Source: an uncultured Burkholderiales bacterium
GTDB taxonomy: Bacteria; Pseudomonadota; Gammaproteobacteria; Burkholderiales; Thiobacillaceae
DNA length: 13,029 nucleotides
Direction of reading: 5' to 3'
NCBI GenBank assembly: GCA_937925755.1
Contig: CALAMX010000050.1
Coordinates: 1 to 13,029, forward strand
The first letter of the stretch is position 1; each line of letters opens with the position of its first letter. The translations under genes and the position numbers were made by a program. Below are positions 1 through 6,462 of the stretch, piece by piece. Under the pieces are notes generated by a model, which was given only the letters and a program-made list of their open reading frames with translations, was not told the DNA's origin and made no database searches.

Positions 1-574
1 GCACCATCACCGCACCGCTGCCCCCTTCGGCCGGACGCGCCTGGACATAGGCCAACACCTCGTCGCGCTGGGTGAGCCAGTGCCGCACGTGCAGCTTGAG
101 CACGGGCTCGCGGTTTTTCGAGCCCAGGCCCTTGCCATGGACGATGCGCACGCAGCGCAGGCCCCGCCGACGGCACTCGTGCAGGAAGTCGGCGAGTTCG
201 TGCTTGGCCTCTAGGCGGTTGAGGCCGTGCAAGTCCAGCTCGGCCTGCGCCACCCATTGGCTGCGTAACCGCCGCAGGATCTGGCGCGACAGCCCAGGCC
301 GCACATAAGAGAGCTCCTCACCGGTCTCCACCGCCTCGTCCCAGCGGATGGGGTCGGTCAGCGACTCCAGGATCACCGCCCGCTCGTCGCGCAGACGCGA
401 CAGCGGGATGGGCGGCGGCGGTGGAGTGTCGTGCAGGTAGCGGCCATGGGGCGAGAGCGGCCGCACGTCGGCCACCGCCTGGCGGAACAGGCGGGCCTCC
501 TCTTCGGGGCAACCGCCGGGGTCGTCCGCAGCGCCCCGGGCCGCCATTGAGCGGCCGCGTCGGGTGGCCGACAT
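1..574 (-). CDS. Smr-domain (MutS2 C-terminal-like) protein, C-terminus cut by window edge
   Basis: A predicted Smr-family DNA endonuclease or nucleic-acid-binding protein. From the ATG at 574, 191 residues are visible without a stop. An N-terminal helical segment (about residues 27-42, with FRQAVADVRPL) is followed by a Pro-rich linker (51-57). The Smr core then carries LDLHG (113-117), HGKGLGS (146-152) and a near-terminal GGSGAV. LDLHG and HGxG are the family's signature motifs. Homologues usually stop a few residues after GGSGA, so only the last few residues should be missing. The start is uncertain: an in-frame ATG at 547 and a GTG at 586 also exist, and none has a clear Shine-Dalgarno. 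It lies 43 bp downstream of trxB on the same strand with no terminator visible, so co-transcription is likely. The family call is firm; the cellular role of such stand-alone Smr proteins is less so. Confidence 0.88.
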   Translation of the reverse strand, partial: MSATRRGRSMAARGAADDPGGCPEEEARLFRQAVADVRPLSPHGRYLHDTPPPPPIPLSRLRDERAVILESLTDPIRWDEAVETGEELSYVRPGLSRQILRRLRSQWVAQAELDLHGLNRLEAKHELADFLHECRRRGLRCVRIVHGKGLGSKNREPVLKLHVRHWLTQRDEVLAYVQARPAEGGSGAVMV

Positions 575-617
575 GGTTCGTGACACCGTTTCAGGGTCAA
601 CCGCTTACGCCGGACGA

Positions 618-1568
618 TTACTTCAGACTCTGAAGATATTTCTCGGCATCCAGGGCCGCCTGGCAGCCCGAGGCGGCGCTGGTCACCGCCTGTTTGTAGA
701 TCATGTCCTGCACGTCACCGGCGGCGAACACGCCGGGGATACTCGTGGCGGTGGCATTGCCGTGGCGGCCGGCGCGGGTGACGATGTAGCCGTTCTCCAG
801 CTCCAACTGGCCTTCGAAGATCGCCGTGTTGGGCTTGTGGCCGATGGCGATGAAGATGCCGGAGAGGGCGATCTCCTTGGTCTCACCGGTCTTGACGTTC
901 TTGATGCGCATGCCGGTCACGCCGCTTGTGTCGCCCAGGACCTCATCGAGCACGCTGTCGAGCTCCAGGACGATCTTGCCAGTCTTCACGATCTCCATCA
1001 GGTGATCCACCATGATGGCCTCGGCGCGGAAGGTGTCGCGCCGGTGCACCAGCGTGACCTTGCTGGCGATGTTGGACAGATAGATCGCCTCCTCCACGGC
1101 GGTGTTGCCGCCGCCGATGACCGCTACCTCTTGGCCTTTGTAGAAAAAGCCGTCGCAGGTGGCGCAGCCGGATACACCGCGGCCCATGTACTTCTGCTCG
1201 CTCGGCAGCCCCAGGTATTGGGCCGAGGCGCCGGTGGCAATGATCAGCGCGTCACAGGTATAAGTGCCCGCATCGCCGATCAAGGTGAAGGGACGCTCGG
1301 TGAGTTTGGCGGTGTGGATCTGGTCGAAGATGATCTCGGTGCCAAAACGCCGAGCGTGGGCCTCGAAGCGCTGCATGAGCTCCGGCCCCTGCACCCCGTT
1401 GGCGTCCGCCGGCCAGTTGTCCACGTCAGTGGTGGTCATGAGTTGACCGCCCTGGGCGAGCCCAGTGATCAACACCGGTTTCAGGTTGGCGCGCGCGGCA
1501 TAGACGGCGGCGGTGTAGCCGGCGGGGCCGGAGCCGAGGATCAAGAGGCGGGCATGTTTGCTGCTCAT
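618..1568 (-). CDS. trxB: Thioredoxin reductase (NADPH), FAD-dependent
   Basis: Reduces oxidised thioredoxin with NADPH in the cytoplasm. The 316-residue protein has the usual length of low-molecular-weight bacterial TrxB. Visible motifs are the FAD-binding GSGPAG (12-17), the redox-active CATC (135-138), the NADPH-binding GGGNTA (152-157) with HRRD (175-178) downstream, and the second FAD motif GVFAAGD (279-285). The ATG at 1568 is preferred over an upstream in-frame start at 1634. It is preceded by GGAG at proper spacing, and the extra 22 residues do not resemble family N-termini. The 81-bp gap to the upstream CPBP gene contains a TTGAAA hexamer on the minus strand (1629-1634), but its -10 partner is poor, so an own promoter is possible but not shown. 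The Smr gene follows it. Confidence 0.97.
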   Translation of the reverse strand: MSSKHARLLILGSGPAGYTAAVYAARANLKPVLITGLAQGGQLMTTTDVDNWPADANGVQGPELMQRFEAHARRFGTEIIFDQIHTAKLTERPFTLIGDAGTYTCDALIIATGASAQYLGLPSEQKYMGRGVSGCATCDGFFYKGQEVAVIGGGNTAVEEAIYLSNIASKVTLVHRRDTFRAEAIMVDHLMEIVKTGKIVLELDSVLDEVLGDTSGVTGMRIKNVKTGETKEIALSGIFIAIGHKPNTAIFEGQLELENGYIVTRAGRHGNATATSIPGVFAAGDVQDMIYKQAVTSAASGCQAALDAEKYLQSLK

Positions 1569-1649
1569 GGTGTTCTCCGTGAAGTATCGCAGGCAAATAA
1601 TTTTCCAGATTGGTACCACGAGCAGGGGTTTCAAGTCTATGCGGGCGTC

Positions 1650-2294
1650 TCAGACATGACCACCGTAGAAGTAGGCACCCAGCCCCAGGGTGAAGAGCCA
1701 GTTGCCCCATAGGCCATGTTCGAGGGTTACCAGCGCCAAGGAGCCGGTCTTGGTATAGGTGTAGGCGAACAGCAGGCCACCCATGAGCGAGAGCACAGGT
1801 GCAATGCCGTTGCCGAGGACGAGGTGGGCGAGGGCGAAGACGGTGGCGCTTGCCAGGACGAGCTGCCACGGGCTGGGGAACAGGGCCCGATAACGGTGGA
1901 AGAAAAAGACGCGAAAGATGAGTTCCTGTGGCAGCGCCGAGAGCAGGGGGTAGAGCAATAGCACGGCGAGCCACAGGCTGGGCCGCTCGCGCGGGAGCCC
2001 AAAGGGCTCGACGCCTGGCAGAGCGTAGGCGAGGGCCATTACGGCCGCACCACCGAAAAGGAGCAGCGTGCTGATGCGCGCCAGACAGGGGCGCCAGGTA
2101 CGGGGCCAGGCGGTGAGCCGGCTACGGTCGAAGCTTGGGTCGCGCAGCAGCAGCCAGAGACACAGCGCCGTGAAGGCCACAAGCTGCGGGATGATCCAGC
2201 GGCGCATGACCTCGCCCTGCCAGGCGAGCAGGAGCGGCAGCAGGACGAACAGGACCGCGAACTCGACGGCGCGACGGCGCACAATGACAGTCAT
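1650..2294 (-). CDS. CPBP-family intramembrane glutamic protease (RCE1/Abi-like)
   Basis: A 214-residue membrane protein with about six hydrophobic segments (around residues 11-25, 33-50, 74-92, 106-121, 143-160 and 163-178). The CPBP signature is present: QELIFR (123-128), FALAH (153-157) and HGLWGN (192-197), giving Glu124, His157 and His193 as likely active-site residues. In most CPBP proteins the first motif is EExxxR; here the first Glu is Gln. From memory, a PQE form occurs in a proteobacterial subgroup, so this may be a normal variant. The family includes prenyl-protein endopeptidases and bacteriocin-immunity proteins; the substrate here is unknown. The ATG at 2294 has no good Shine-Dalgarno. 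The gene lies between the signal-peptide gene (87 bp upstream) and trxB (81 bp downstream), all on the minus strand. Confidence 0.85.
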   Translation of the reverse strand: MTVIVRRRAVEFAVLFVLLPLLLAWQGEVMRRWIIPQLVAFTALCLWLLLRDPSFDRSRLTAWPRTWRPCLARISTLLLFGGAAVMALAYALPGVEPFGLPRERPSLWLAVLLLYPLLSALPQELIFRVFFFHRYRALFPSPWQLVLASATVFALAHLVLGNGIAPVLSLMGGLLFAYTYTKTGSLALVTLEHGLWGNWLFTLGLGAYFYGGHV

Positions 2295-2381
2295 GCCGCA
2301 TTGTCGCGCGCCGCAGTCCGCGCTGCCACCGCACCGGCCGGCCCGCCCTCCGGAGGAGGAGGCATGCCGGGTCGGCGCTGG

Positions 2382-2579
2382 TCAGCTGAGGCTGTGTAGC
2401 GGTGCGCCCACGCGATCCCAGGCCAGGCGCGTGACCACGACCGGTGCACGGGCGCCGTCGTTGGGCACGGACGCCACACCCGGGGCGGTGGGCGGCTGGG
2501 TAGCCCAGACCGGGGCGGCAGTCAGCAGGATGAGGACGCTCAACCAGGTACTGGATAGGCGGGTCAGACGGGCTTTCAT
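2382..2579 (-). CDS. Small exported peptide, 65 aa, unknown function
   Basis: Not recognised as a known family. A strong purine-rich ribosome site (GAGGGGAG) sits about seven bases before the ATG at 2579. The N-terminus looks like a Sec signal peptide: positive residues K2, R4 and R7, a hydrophobic core (about 12-22), and a VWA cleavage site after residue 26. The predicted mature part is about 39 residues, begins TQPPTAP, is Pro/Ala/Val-rich and has no cysteine. It starts 20 bp after the stop of the XRE regulator gene, so the two are almost surely co-transcribed. It could be a periplasmic accessory peptide, a pheromone precursor or simply a small periplasmic protein. The signal peptide and ribosome site support a real gene; function is unknown. 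Confidence 0.7.
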   Translation of the reverse strand: MKARLTRLSSTWLSVLILLTAAPVWATQPPTAPGVASVPNDGARAPVVVTRLAWDRVGAPLHSLS

Positions 2580-2599
2580 GTGCAGGCTCCCCTCGCGCA

Positions 2600-3436
2600 T
2601 CAGTTCACCTGGCCATCGGTGGCCCAGATCTCGCGCGCGGCGGTGTAGCTGTCCTCGCGCAGGATGCGGCTGCGCACCCGGGCCTCGCCCAGGGTCTCGT
2701 TGAGACGGCCGACCAGACGATAGCGGTCGGCAGCGTCGAGCGGGGCACGGCAGGCGACCTCCAGGGCGTTCCAAAGATAGGCCGGCTGTTGGTCGCGGTC
2801 GAATAGGCGTTCGCAGGCGGCCATGATCCAGCGCCCTTTCTCCTGGCGTTCTGGACCCGCTGCCATGGCGAGCAGATCTTCGAAGTGGCTGCCGAGGATC
2901 TCGTTCTCGATGGCGGCGGCCAGCCGGTTGTCGGCGTTGCCCAGGGCCTCGAGCGCGGCCTCCTCGTAGGTCCTGGCCTTGGGCGAGGCGGGGTCGCTGA
3001 TGCTATAGGCCAGCGCGGCCCAGTGCAGCACACGAGCGCGCTCCGGATCGTCCGCAGGCAGTAGGGTGAGGAGGTACTCCGCCAGCCCTTGCGCGCTGGC
3101 GTCCTTGTTCGCCTTGAGCAGGTCGTAGAGCGCCCGGATGTGCGGCGGGCAGGGCTCGAGCAGGGTCACATGCGTCTTGATCCAAAGCTCGCGCTCGATG
3201 TCGCGCAGCCGCTCCTGGTTGTGCGGGGCGATGTTCTTGCGGCTCAAGGGGTTTTCCCAGTTCTGCACCGTGGTCACCGAGACGCAGGCGAGCGCGGCCA
3301 GTCCCTCCTGCGACAACCCGTAGCGGCGGCGCAGCCGCCCCACCCAGTCCGCCTCGAACTCGCGCTGACCGCTGAAGCGTCGCGGCGGGTTGGGCTGACG
3401 GCTGTATTCGGTCCATTTTTGGGTTAGATACGACAT
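2600..3436 (-). CDS. XRE-type helix-turn-helix regulator with helical C-terminal domain
   Basis: A predicted DNA-binding regulator of 278 residues. The HTH lies at about residues 31-62, with the GLSQEGLAALACVSVTTVQNWE pattern (split: GLSQEGLAAL 40-49, then CVSVTTVQNWE 51-61) typical of the Cro/CI fold. Residues about 85-270 are almost all helix-forming, with Ala/Leu/Glu-rich segments such as RVLHWAALAY (135-144) and TYEEAALEAL (156-165). This resembles TPR-like helical repeats, but I cannot assign a named domain. The start at 3436 is preceded by GAGAGGAGG at good spacing. The gene is divergent from the 72-residue peptide gene at 3638 and upstream of the 65-residue peptide gene. The shared spacer holds three ACCGGGTT repeats that could be its operator. 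An N-terminal XRE plus helical C-terminus is also the layout of peptide-responsive regulators; that parallel is inference. Confidence 0.85.
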   Translation of the reverse strand: MSYLTQKWTEYSRQPNPPRRFSGQREFEADWVGRLRRRYGLSQEGLAALACVSVTTVQNWENPLSRKNIAPHNQERLRDIERELWIKTHVTLLEPCPPHIRALYDLLKANKDASAQGLAEYLLTLLPADDPERARVLHWAALAYSISDPASPKARTYEEAALEALGNADNRLAAAIENEILGSHFEDLLAMAAGPERQEKGRWIMAACERLFDRDQQPAYLWNALEVACRAPLDAADRYRLVGRLNETLGEARVRSRILREDSYTAAREIWATDGQVN

Positions 3437-3501
3437 GCGGCCTCCTCTCTCGATGCGACGACCTACGTTGCAAGCCTAGGCGGCCCTTGAGGGCTGCGAC
3501 A

Positions 3502-3558
3502 CCAACCGGGTTGGGGTGGGCGGACAGCCTGGTTGGCCCACCGGGTTTCGACCGGGTT
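3502..3558. promoter_or_regulatory. Three ACCGGGTT direct repeats in the divergent spacer, candidate operator
   Basis: ACCGGGTT occurs at 3505-3512, 3540-3547 and 3551-3558. The first copy sits inside a perfect 13-bp palindrome (CCAACCGGGTTGG, 3502-3514), and the second and third are 11 bp apart, about one helical turn. The cluster lies in the 201-bp spacer between the XRE regulator (start 3436) and the divergent small gene (start 3638). Binding by the adjacent regulator is inferred from position only. No convincing -35/-10 pair was found on either strand here. Confidence 0.35.
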
Positions 3559-3637
3559 GCTCACCAATTACGGTGCAGGGGGCTAGCCTCTGCAGTGTCA
3601 CCGCGCAGGGTGCGCGGTCAGCCCAGGAGGATTCGCC

Positions 3638-3856
3638 ATGAACAGCACCGTACTCGCCCTGATTTTGTTGACCAGCCTCAACGCCCTGCCCGAACGTCCC
3701 ACGGCCACACCGCCGGAGCCCTCGGCCGTGCCCGCCGTCTCACCCTTTCAGCCGTCTGACCAAATCAGCCGACTGGTGGCCAAGGGGCGACTGCCCCAGG
3801 AGCGCCTGCAATTGCGCCTGGAGCAGCGCATTGCCGTTGCGACCGCGGCACGCTGA
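3638..3856 (+). CDS. Small peptide with hydrophobic N-terminus, 72 aa, unknown function
   Basis: Not recognised as a known family. A textbook ribosome site (AGGAGG) lies seven bases before the ATG at 3638, which is the main evidence for translation. Residues 4-16 are hydrophobic (VLALILLTSLNAL), but the N-terminus has no Lys or Arg, so it is an atypical signal peptide. A Pro-rich stretch follows (18-39), then an amphipathic segment with DQISRLV (41-47) and QLRLEQRI (58-65). It is transcribed divergently from the XRE regulator. Its TGA (3854-3856) directly abuts the TGA of the convergent amrS gene (3857-3859), forming TGATCA with zero spacing. It could be exported, membrane-tethered or a regulator-linked peptide. 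Confidence 0.62.
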   Translation: MNSTVLALILLTSLNALPERPTATPPEPSAVPAVSPFQPSDQISRLVAKGRLPQERLQLRLEQRIAVATAAR

Positions 3857-4942
3857 TCACAGCCGGTGTATGGCCACGGGGATGCGCCGGGCGCCGAAGG
3901 CCGCCTTGAAGGCCTGAAAGCGCCCGGCGATGCGGCTGCCGCACTGCGGGCAATGTCCATCCGCCGTGAGGCGGTAGCTGGGGATCTCGTACCAGTCCCG
4001 CTCGATCAGGGCCGTACCGCAACCGGGGCAATAGGTGGTACCGCCCTCGGGGTCATGCACGTTGCCCGTATAGACGTAATGCAGACCTACCTCGCGGGCG
4101 ATACGGCGGGCACGCGTGAGGGTCGCGGCTGGCGTGGGCGGCAAATCCTTGAGCTTCCAGTCCGGATGGAAAGCGGTGAAGTGCAAGGGCACGTCCGGCC
4201 CGAGGGCCTTGAGCACCCACTGCGACAATTGCCGGATCTCGGCGTCCGAGTCGTTGAGGGTGGGGATGAGCAGGGTGGTGATCTCCACCCAAACCGAGGT
4301 CTCGTGCACCAGATACTGCAGGGTGTCGAGCACCGGCTCGAGATGCCCGCCGCAGTATTTCACATAGAAGGCGTCGGTAAAGCCTTTCAAGTCCACGTTG
4401 GCTGCGTCCATCACGGCGAAGAACTCGCGCGCCGGCGCCTTGTGGATGTAACCTGCGGTGACGGCCACGTTCTTGAGCCCCAGCTTGCGGCATTCGACCG
4501 CGGTGTCGATGGCGTATTCGGCGAAGATGACGGGGTCATTGTAGGTATAGGCCACGCTCGTACAGCCCAGTTTGTGCGCGGTGCGGGCGATCTCGGCGGG
4601 GCTGGCGGCGTCCATCAGGGTATCCATCTCGCGACTCTTGGAGATGTCCCAGTTCTGACAGAACTTGCAGGCCAGGTTGCAGCCGGCGGTCCCGAAGGAG
4701 AAGACCGAGGTGCCGGGATAGAAGTGGTTGAGCGGCTTCTTTTCGATGGGATCCACGCAGAAGCCAGAGCTGCGGCCGTAGGTGGTGAGAACCATGCGGC
4801 CGCCCTCCATCTTGCGCACGAAGCACAAACCCCGCTGGCCCTCGTGCAGGCGGCAGTCACGCGGGCACAGGTCGCACTGGATGCGGCCATCTGGAAGGCG
4901 GTGCCACCAGCGTGCCGGGTGGCTGGTCTCAGGTGTGCACAT
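3857..4942 (-). CDS. amrS: AmmeMemoRadiSam system radical SAM enzyme AmrS
   Basis: A 361-residue radical SAM protein of the AmmeMemoRadiSam module. The cluster-binding CxxxCxxC is C88-C92-C95 in TAGCNLACKFCQNW. An N-terminal cysteine set (C23, C26, C30, C40) precedes the barrel, and a C-terminal zinc-ribbon-like pair (C305/C308 and C331/C334) follows it, so additional metal sites are likely. Conserved segments include TTYGRSSGFCVDPIEKKPLN (53-72), YNDPVIFAEYAIDTA (134-148), ANVDLKGF (181-188) and YTGNVHDP (291-298). The start at 4942 has GAGGAGG at seven bases. It overlaps the end of amrA by 14 bp, indicating translational coupling. The family name is secure; the reaction catalysed is not established as far as I know. 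The stop codon abuts that of the convergent small gene. Confidence 0.95.
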   Translation of the reverse strand: MCTPETSHPARWWHRLPDGRIQCDLCPRDCRLHEGQRGLCFVRKMEGGRMVLTTYGRSSGFCVDPIEKKPLNHFYPGTSVFSFGTAGCNLACKFCQNWDISKSREMDTLMDAASPAEIARTAHKLGCTSVAYTYNDPVIFAEYAIDTAVECRKLGLKNVAVTAGYIHKAPAREFFAVMDAANVDLKGFTDAFYVKYCGGHLEPVLDTLQYLVHETSVWVEITTLLIPTLNDSDAEIRQLSQWVLKALGPDVPLHFTAFHPDWKLKDLPPTPAATLTRARRIAREVGLHYVYTGNVHDPEGGTTYCPGCGTALIERDWYEIPSYRLTADGHCPQCGSRIAGRFQAFKAAFGARRIPVAIHRL

Positions 4943-5501
4943 TGGCGGCCTCCTCGTATTTCTCTACCGTGTAGCGGTAGAGGCGGATGTCGGGGTGCCA
5001 GAAATCGGCCGGCAGACCAGCCTTGCGTTTGAGCTGGGCGAGGAAATCGCGCGGGTCGGAGAGTTGCCGCCAGACCTGGGGTAGGAAGGTGGCGCGATGC
5101 CGACCGTATTCCAGGATCACGCCATCCACCCCCGGGCGCAGCTGTTTGAGGGCGTCGGCCTCGTCGTTGAAGGCGAGGGGTTCGGCCGGCGACAGGACGG
5201 AGACCTCGATGTGGGTGTCGGCCAGTTCCGCCCGGGTGAGCGGCGGGAAGCGCGGATCGGCGAAGGCGGCGAGCCGTGCATTTTCCTCGACGTCTTCGGC
5301 CAGGCTGCGGCGTGCCTGAAGCGAGCCGATGCAGCCGCGCAGCGCACCGCCGCGGGTCAGGGTGACGAATACGGCGCCGGGGGCGGCGAGCCAGCCAGGG
5401 CGGGGTGGGCTGTCCACCGGCTCGCCTAGGGCGCGGGCGATGCTGGCGCGCGCCAGCCGTGTGAGTACCTGGCGACGTTCTTCAGTGGAGGGGTTGGTCA
5501 T
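4929..5501 (-). CDS. amrA: AMMECR1-domain protein AmrA
   Basis: A 190-residue AMMECR1-domain protein, the usual length for prokaryotic members. The hallmark LRGCIG is at 54-59, followed by the conserved NARLAAFADPRFPPL (74-88). Later come EVSVLSP (99-105), TFLPQVW (138-144) and FLAQLKRKAGLP (153-164). The conserved Cys57 lies in the region proposed as the domain's functional site. It starts at 5501 with GAGG six bases upstream inside amrB and overlaps amrB by 20 bp and amrS by 14 bp. It is therefore the middle gene of a coupled amrB-amrA-amrS unit. Human AMMECR1 is linked to a disease locus, but the biochemical role of the bacterial protein is not settled to my knowledge. Confidence 0.95.
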   Translation of the reverse strand: MTNPSTEERRQVLTRLARASIARALGEPVDSPPRPGWLAAPGAVFVTLTRGGALRGCIGSLQARRSLAEDVEENARLAAFADPRFPPLTRAELADTHIEVSVLSPAEPLAFNDEADALKQLRPGVDGVILEYGRHRATFLPQVWRQLSDPRDFLAQLKRKAGLPADFWHPDIRLYRYTVEKYEEAANVHT

Positions 5502-6294
5502 CGTCTGCCTCGGTCAGGGCGAAGGCGCCGTAGCCCACGACCCGGCTCTTGTCGCCGGCCGTGTCGCCGGAGTTGCGTAGATCGAGCAGGTGGGGCGTGA
5601 GGCGATGCCGGCGTGCGGCGAGCAGCAGTCCATTGACAGGATGTGCGCCGCAGGCCTGCTCGCCGACCAAATCCGTGCGCAGGTCTAGAATGGCGCGGGC
5701 GGTGCTGGCATCGATCCTGCGCGCTTCCTCATAGGGCAGGTAGTGCGACAGGTCGGAACTCACCACGATCAGGGTCTCGTCGCCACCCCACACCCGCTCC
5801 AGGACCTCGGCCACCGCTTCGGCCGACGCCCCGCCCACGGCGAGCGGTATTAGGCTGAATTCGTCCAATACCGACTGCAGGAAAGGTAGATGCACCTCGA
5901 GCGAGTGCTCCCAGGCATGGGCCGCCTCGTTGACCTCCACCTGCGGTAGCTTCAACAATTCGGCCATGGCCGCTTCGTCCAAGGGCACCCGTCCGAGCGG
6001 TGTTTCGAAGGCGTCCACCGCGGGTAACGCCAGCCCCGGCACCCAGACGCGATGCGTGGGCCCGAGCAGGACCACGCGCTGAATCTCGCCGCGTCGATCC
6101 TTGAGCAAGGCATAGGCGGTGGCCGCCACCGGCCCGGAGTAGACGTAGCCGGCATGCGGCACGATCAGGGCCTTGGGCTTGAGCGCTCTGGGATGGGCCG
6201 CAGCGATGAGCTCGAGCACCGCGCGCGCGAGTTGCGCGCGCTCGCCCGGATAGAACATCCCGGCCACGGCGGCCGGTCGGATGGTCAGTGTCAT
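5482..6294 (-). CDS. amrB: MEMO1-like protein AmrB (AmmeMemoRadiSam system)
   Basis: A 270-residue member of the Memo family, related to extradiol dioxygenases of the LigB fold. The residues that correspond to the metal-binding site of human MEMO1 appear present: H47 in VPHAGYVYSG (45-54), H81 in LGPTH (77-81), H184 in SSDLSHY (179-185) and C215 in EQACGAHP (212-219). HSLEVHLPF (130-138) is also conserved. The start at 6294 is preceded by GAGGGAAG at good spacing. It is the first gene of the unit and overlaps amrA by 20 bp. The leader contains an imperfect inverted repeat (6307-6314 with 6331-6339). Iron or copper binding is reported for MEMO1; the activity in this bacterium is unknown. Confidence 0.94.
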   Translation of the reverse strand: MTLTIRPAAVAGMFYPGERAQLARAVLELIAAAHPRALKPKALIVPHAGYVYSGPVAATAYALLKDRRGEIQRVVLLGPTHRVWVPGLALPAVDAFETPLGRVPLDEAAMAELLKLPQVEVNEAAHAWEHSLEVHLPFLQSVLDEFSLIPLAVGGASAEAVAEVLERVWGGDETLIVVSSDLSHYLPYEEARRIDASTARAILDLRTDLVGEQACGAHPVNGLLLAARRHRLTPHLLDLRNSGDTAGDKSRVVGYGAFALTEADDDQPLH

Positions 6295-6462
6295 GACGTC
6301 TTCCCTCGCTTGCCTTAAGTCGATTCAACGGGCAAGGCGTTGCCACTTCCTGTCCTGAAGGTTCGTCGCCTCGCCCCAAGCCCCAGCGCAAGCCTGCTGC
6401 TGCAAGCGCTGCAGCGCGACTTTCACTCTAAAATGTAGGGCAAATCCTGCAGTTTACAATCC

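Noticed and set aside
1569..1634. N-terminal 22-residue extension of TrxB
   Set aside because: The ATG at 1568 has the ribosome site and matches family N-termini; the extension covers the intergenic leader.
564..1712. Long plus-strand open frame (382 codons) opposite trxB
   Set aside because: Antisense shadow of a firmly identified gene in high-GC DNA; low-complexity Gly/Ala/Val/Asp composition and no family motif.
2295..2381. Regulatory hairpin between the small peptide gene and the CPBP gene (palindrome CCTCCGGAGG at 2347-2356)
   Set aside because: Short GC-rich palindromes are expected by chance here, and no further structure or terminator tract supports it.
3866..5032. Long plus-strand open frame (388 codons) opposite amrS and amrA
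   Set aside because: Antisense shadow spanning two real genes, with no recognisable domain or ribosome site.
6307..6339. Operator or riboswitch in the amrB leader
   Set aside because: Only an imperfect 8-9 bp inverted repeat is seen; too weak to call a regulatory element as a separate feature.
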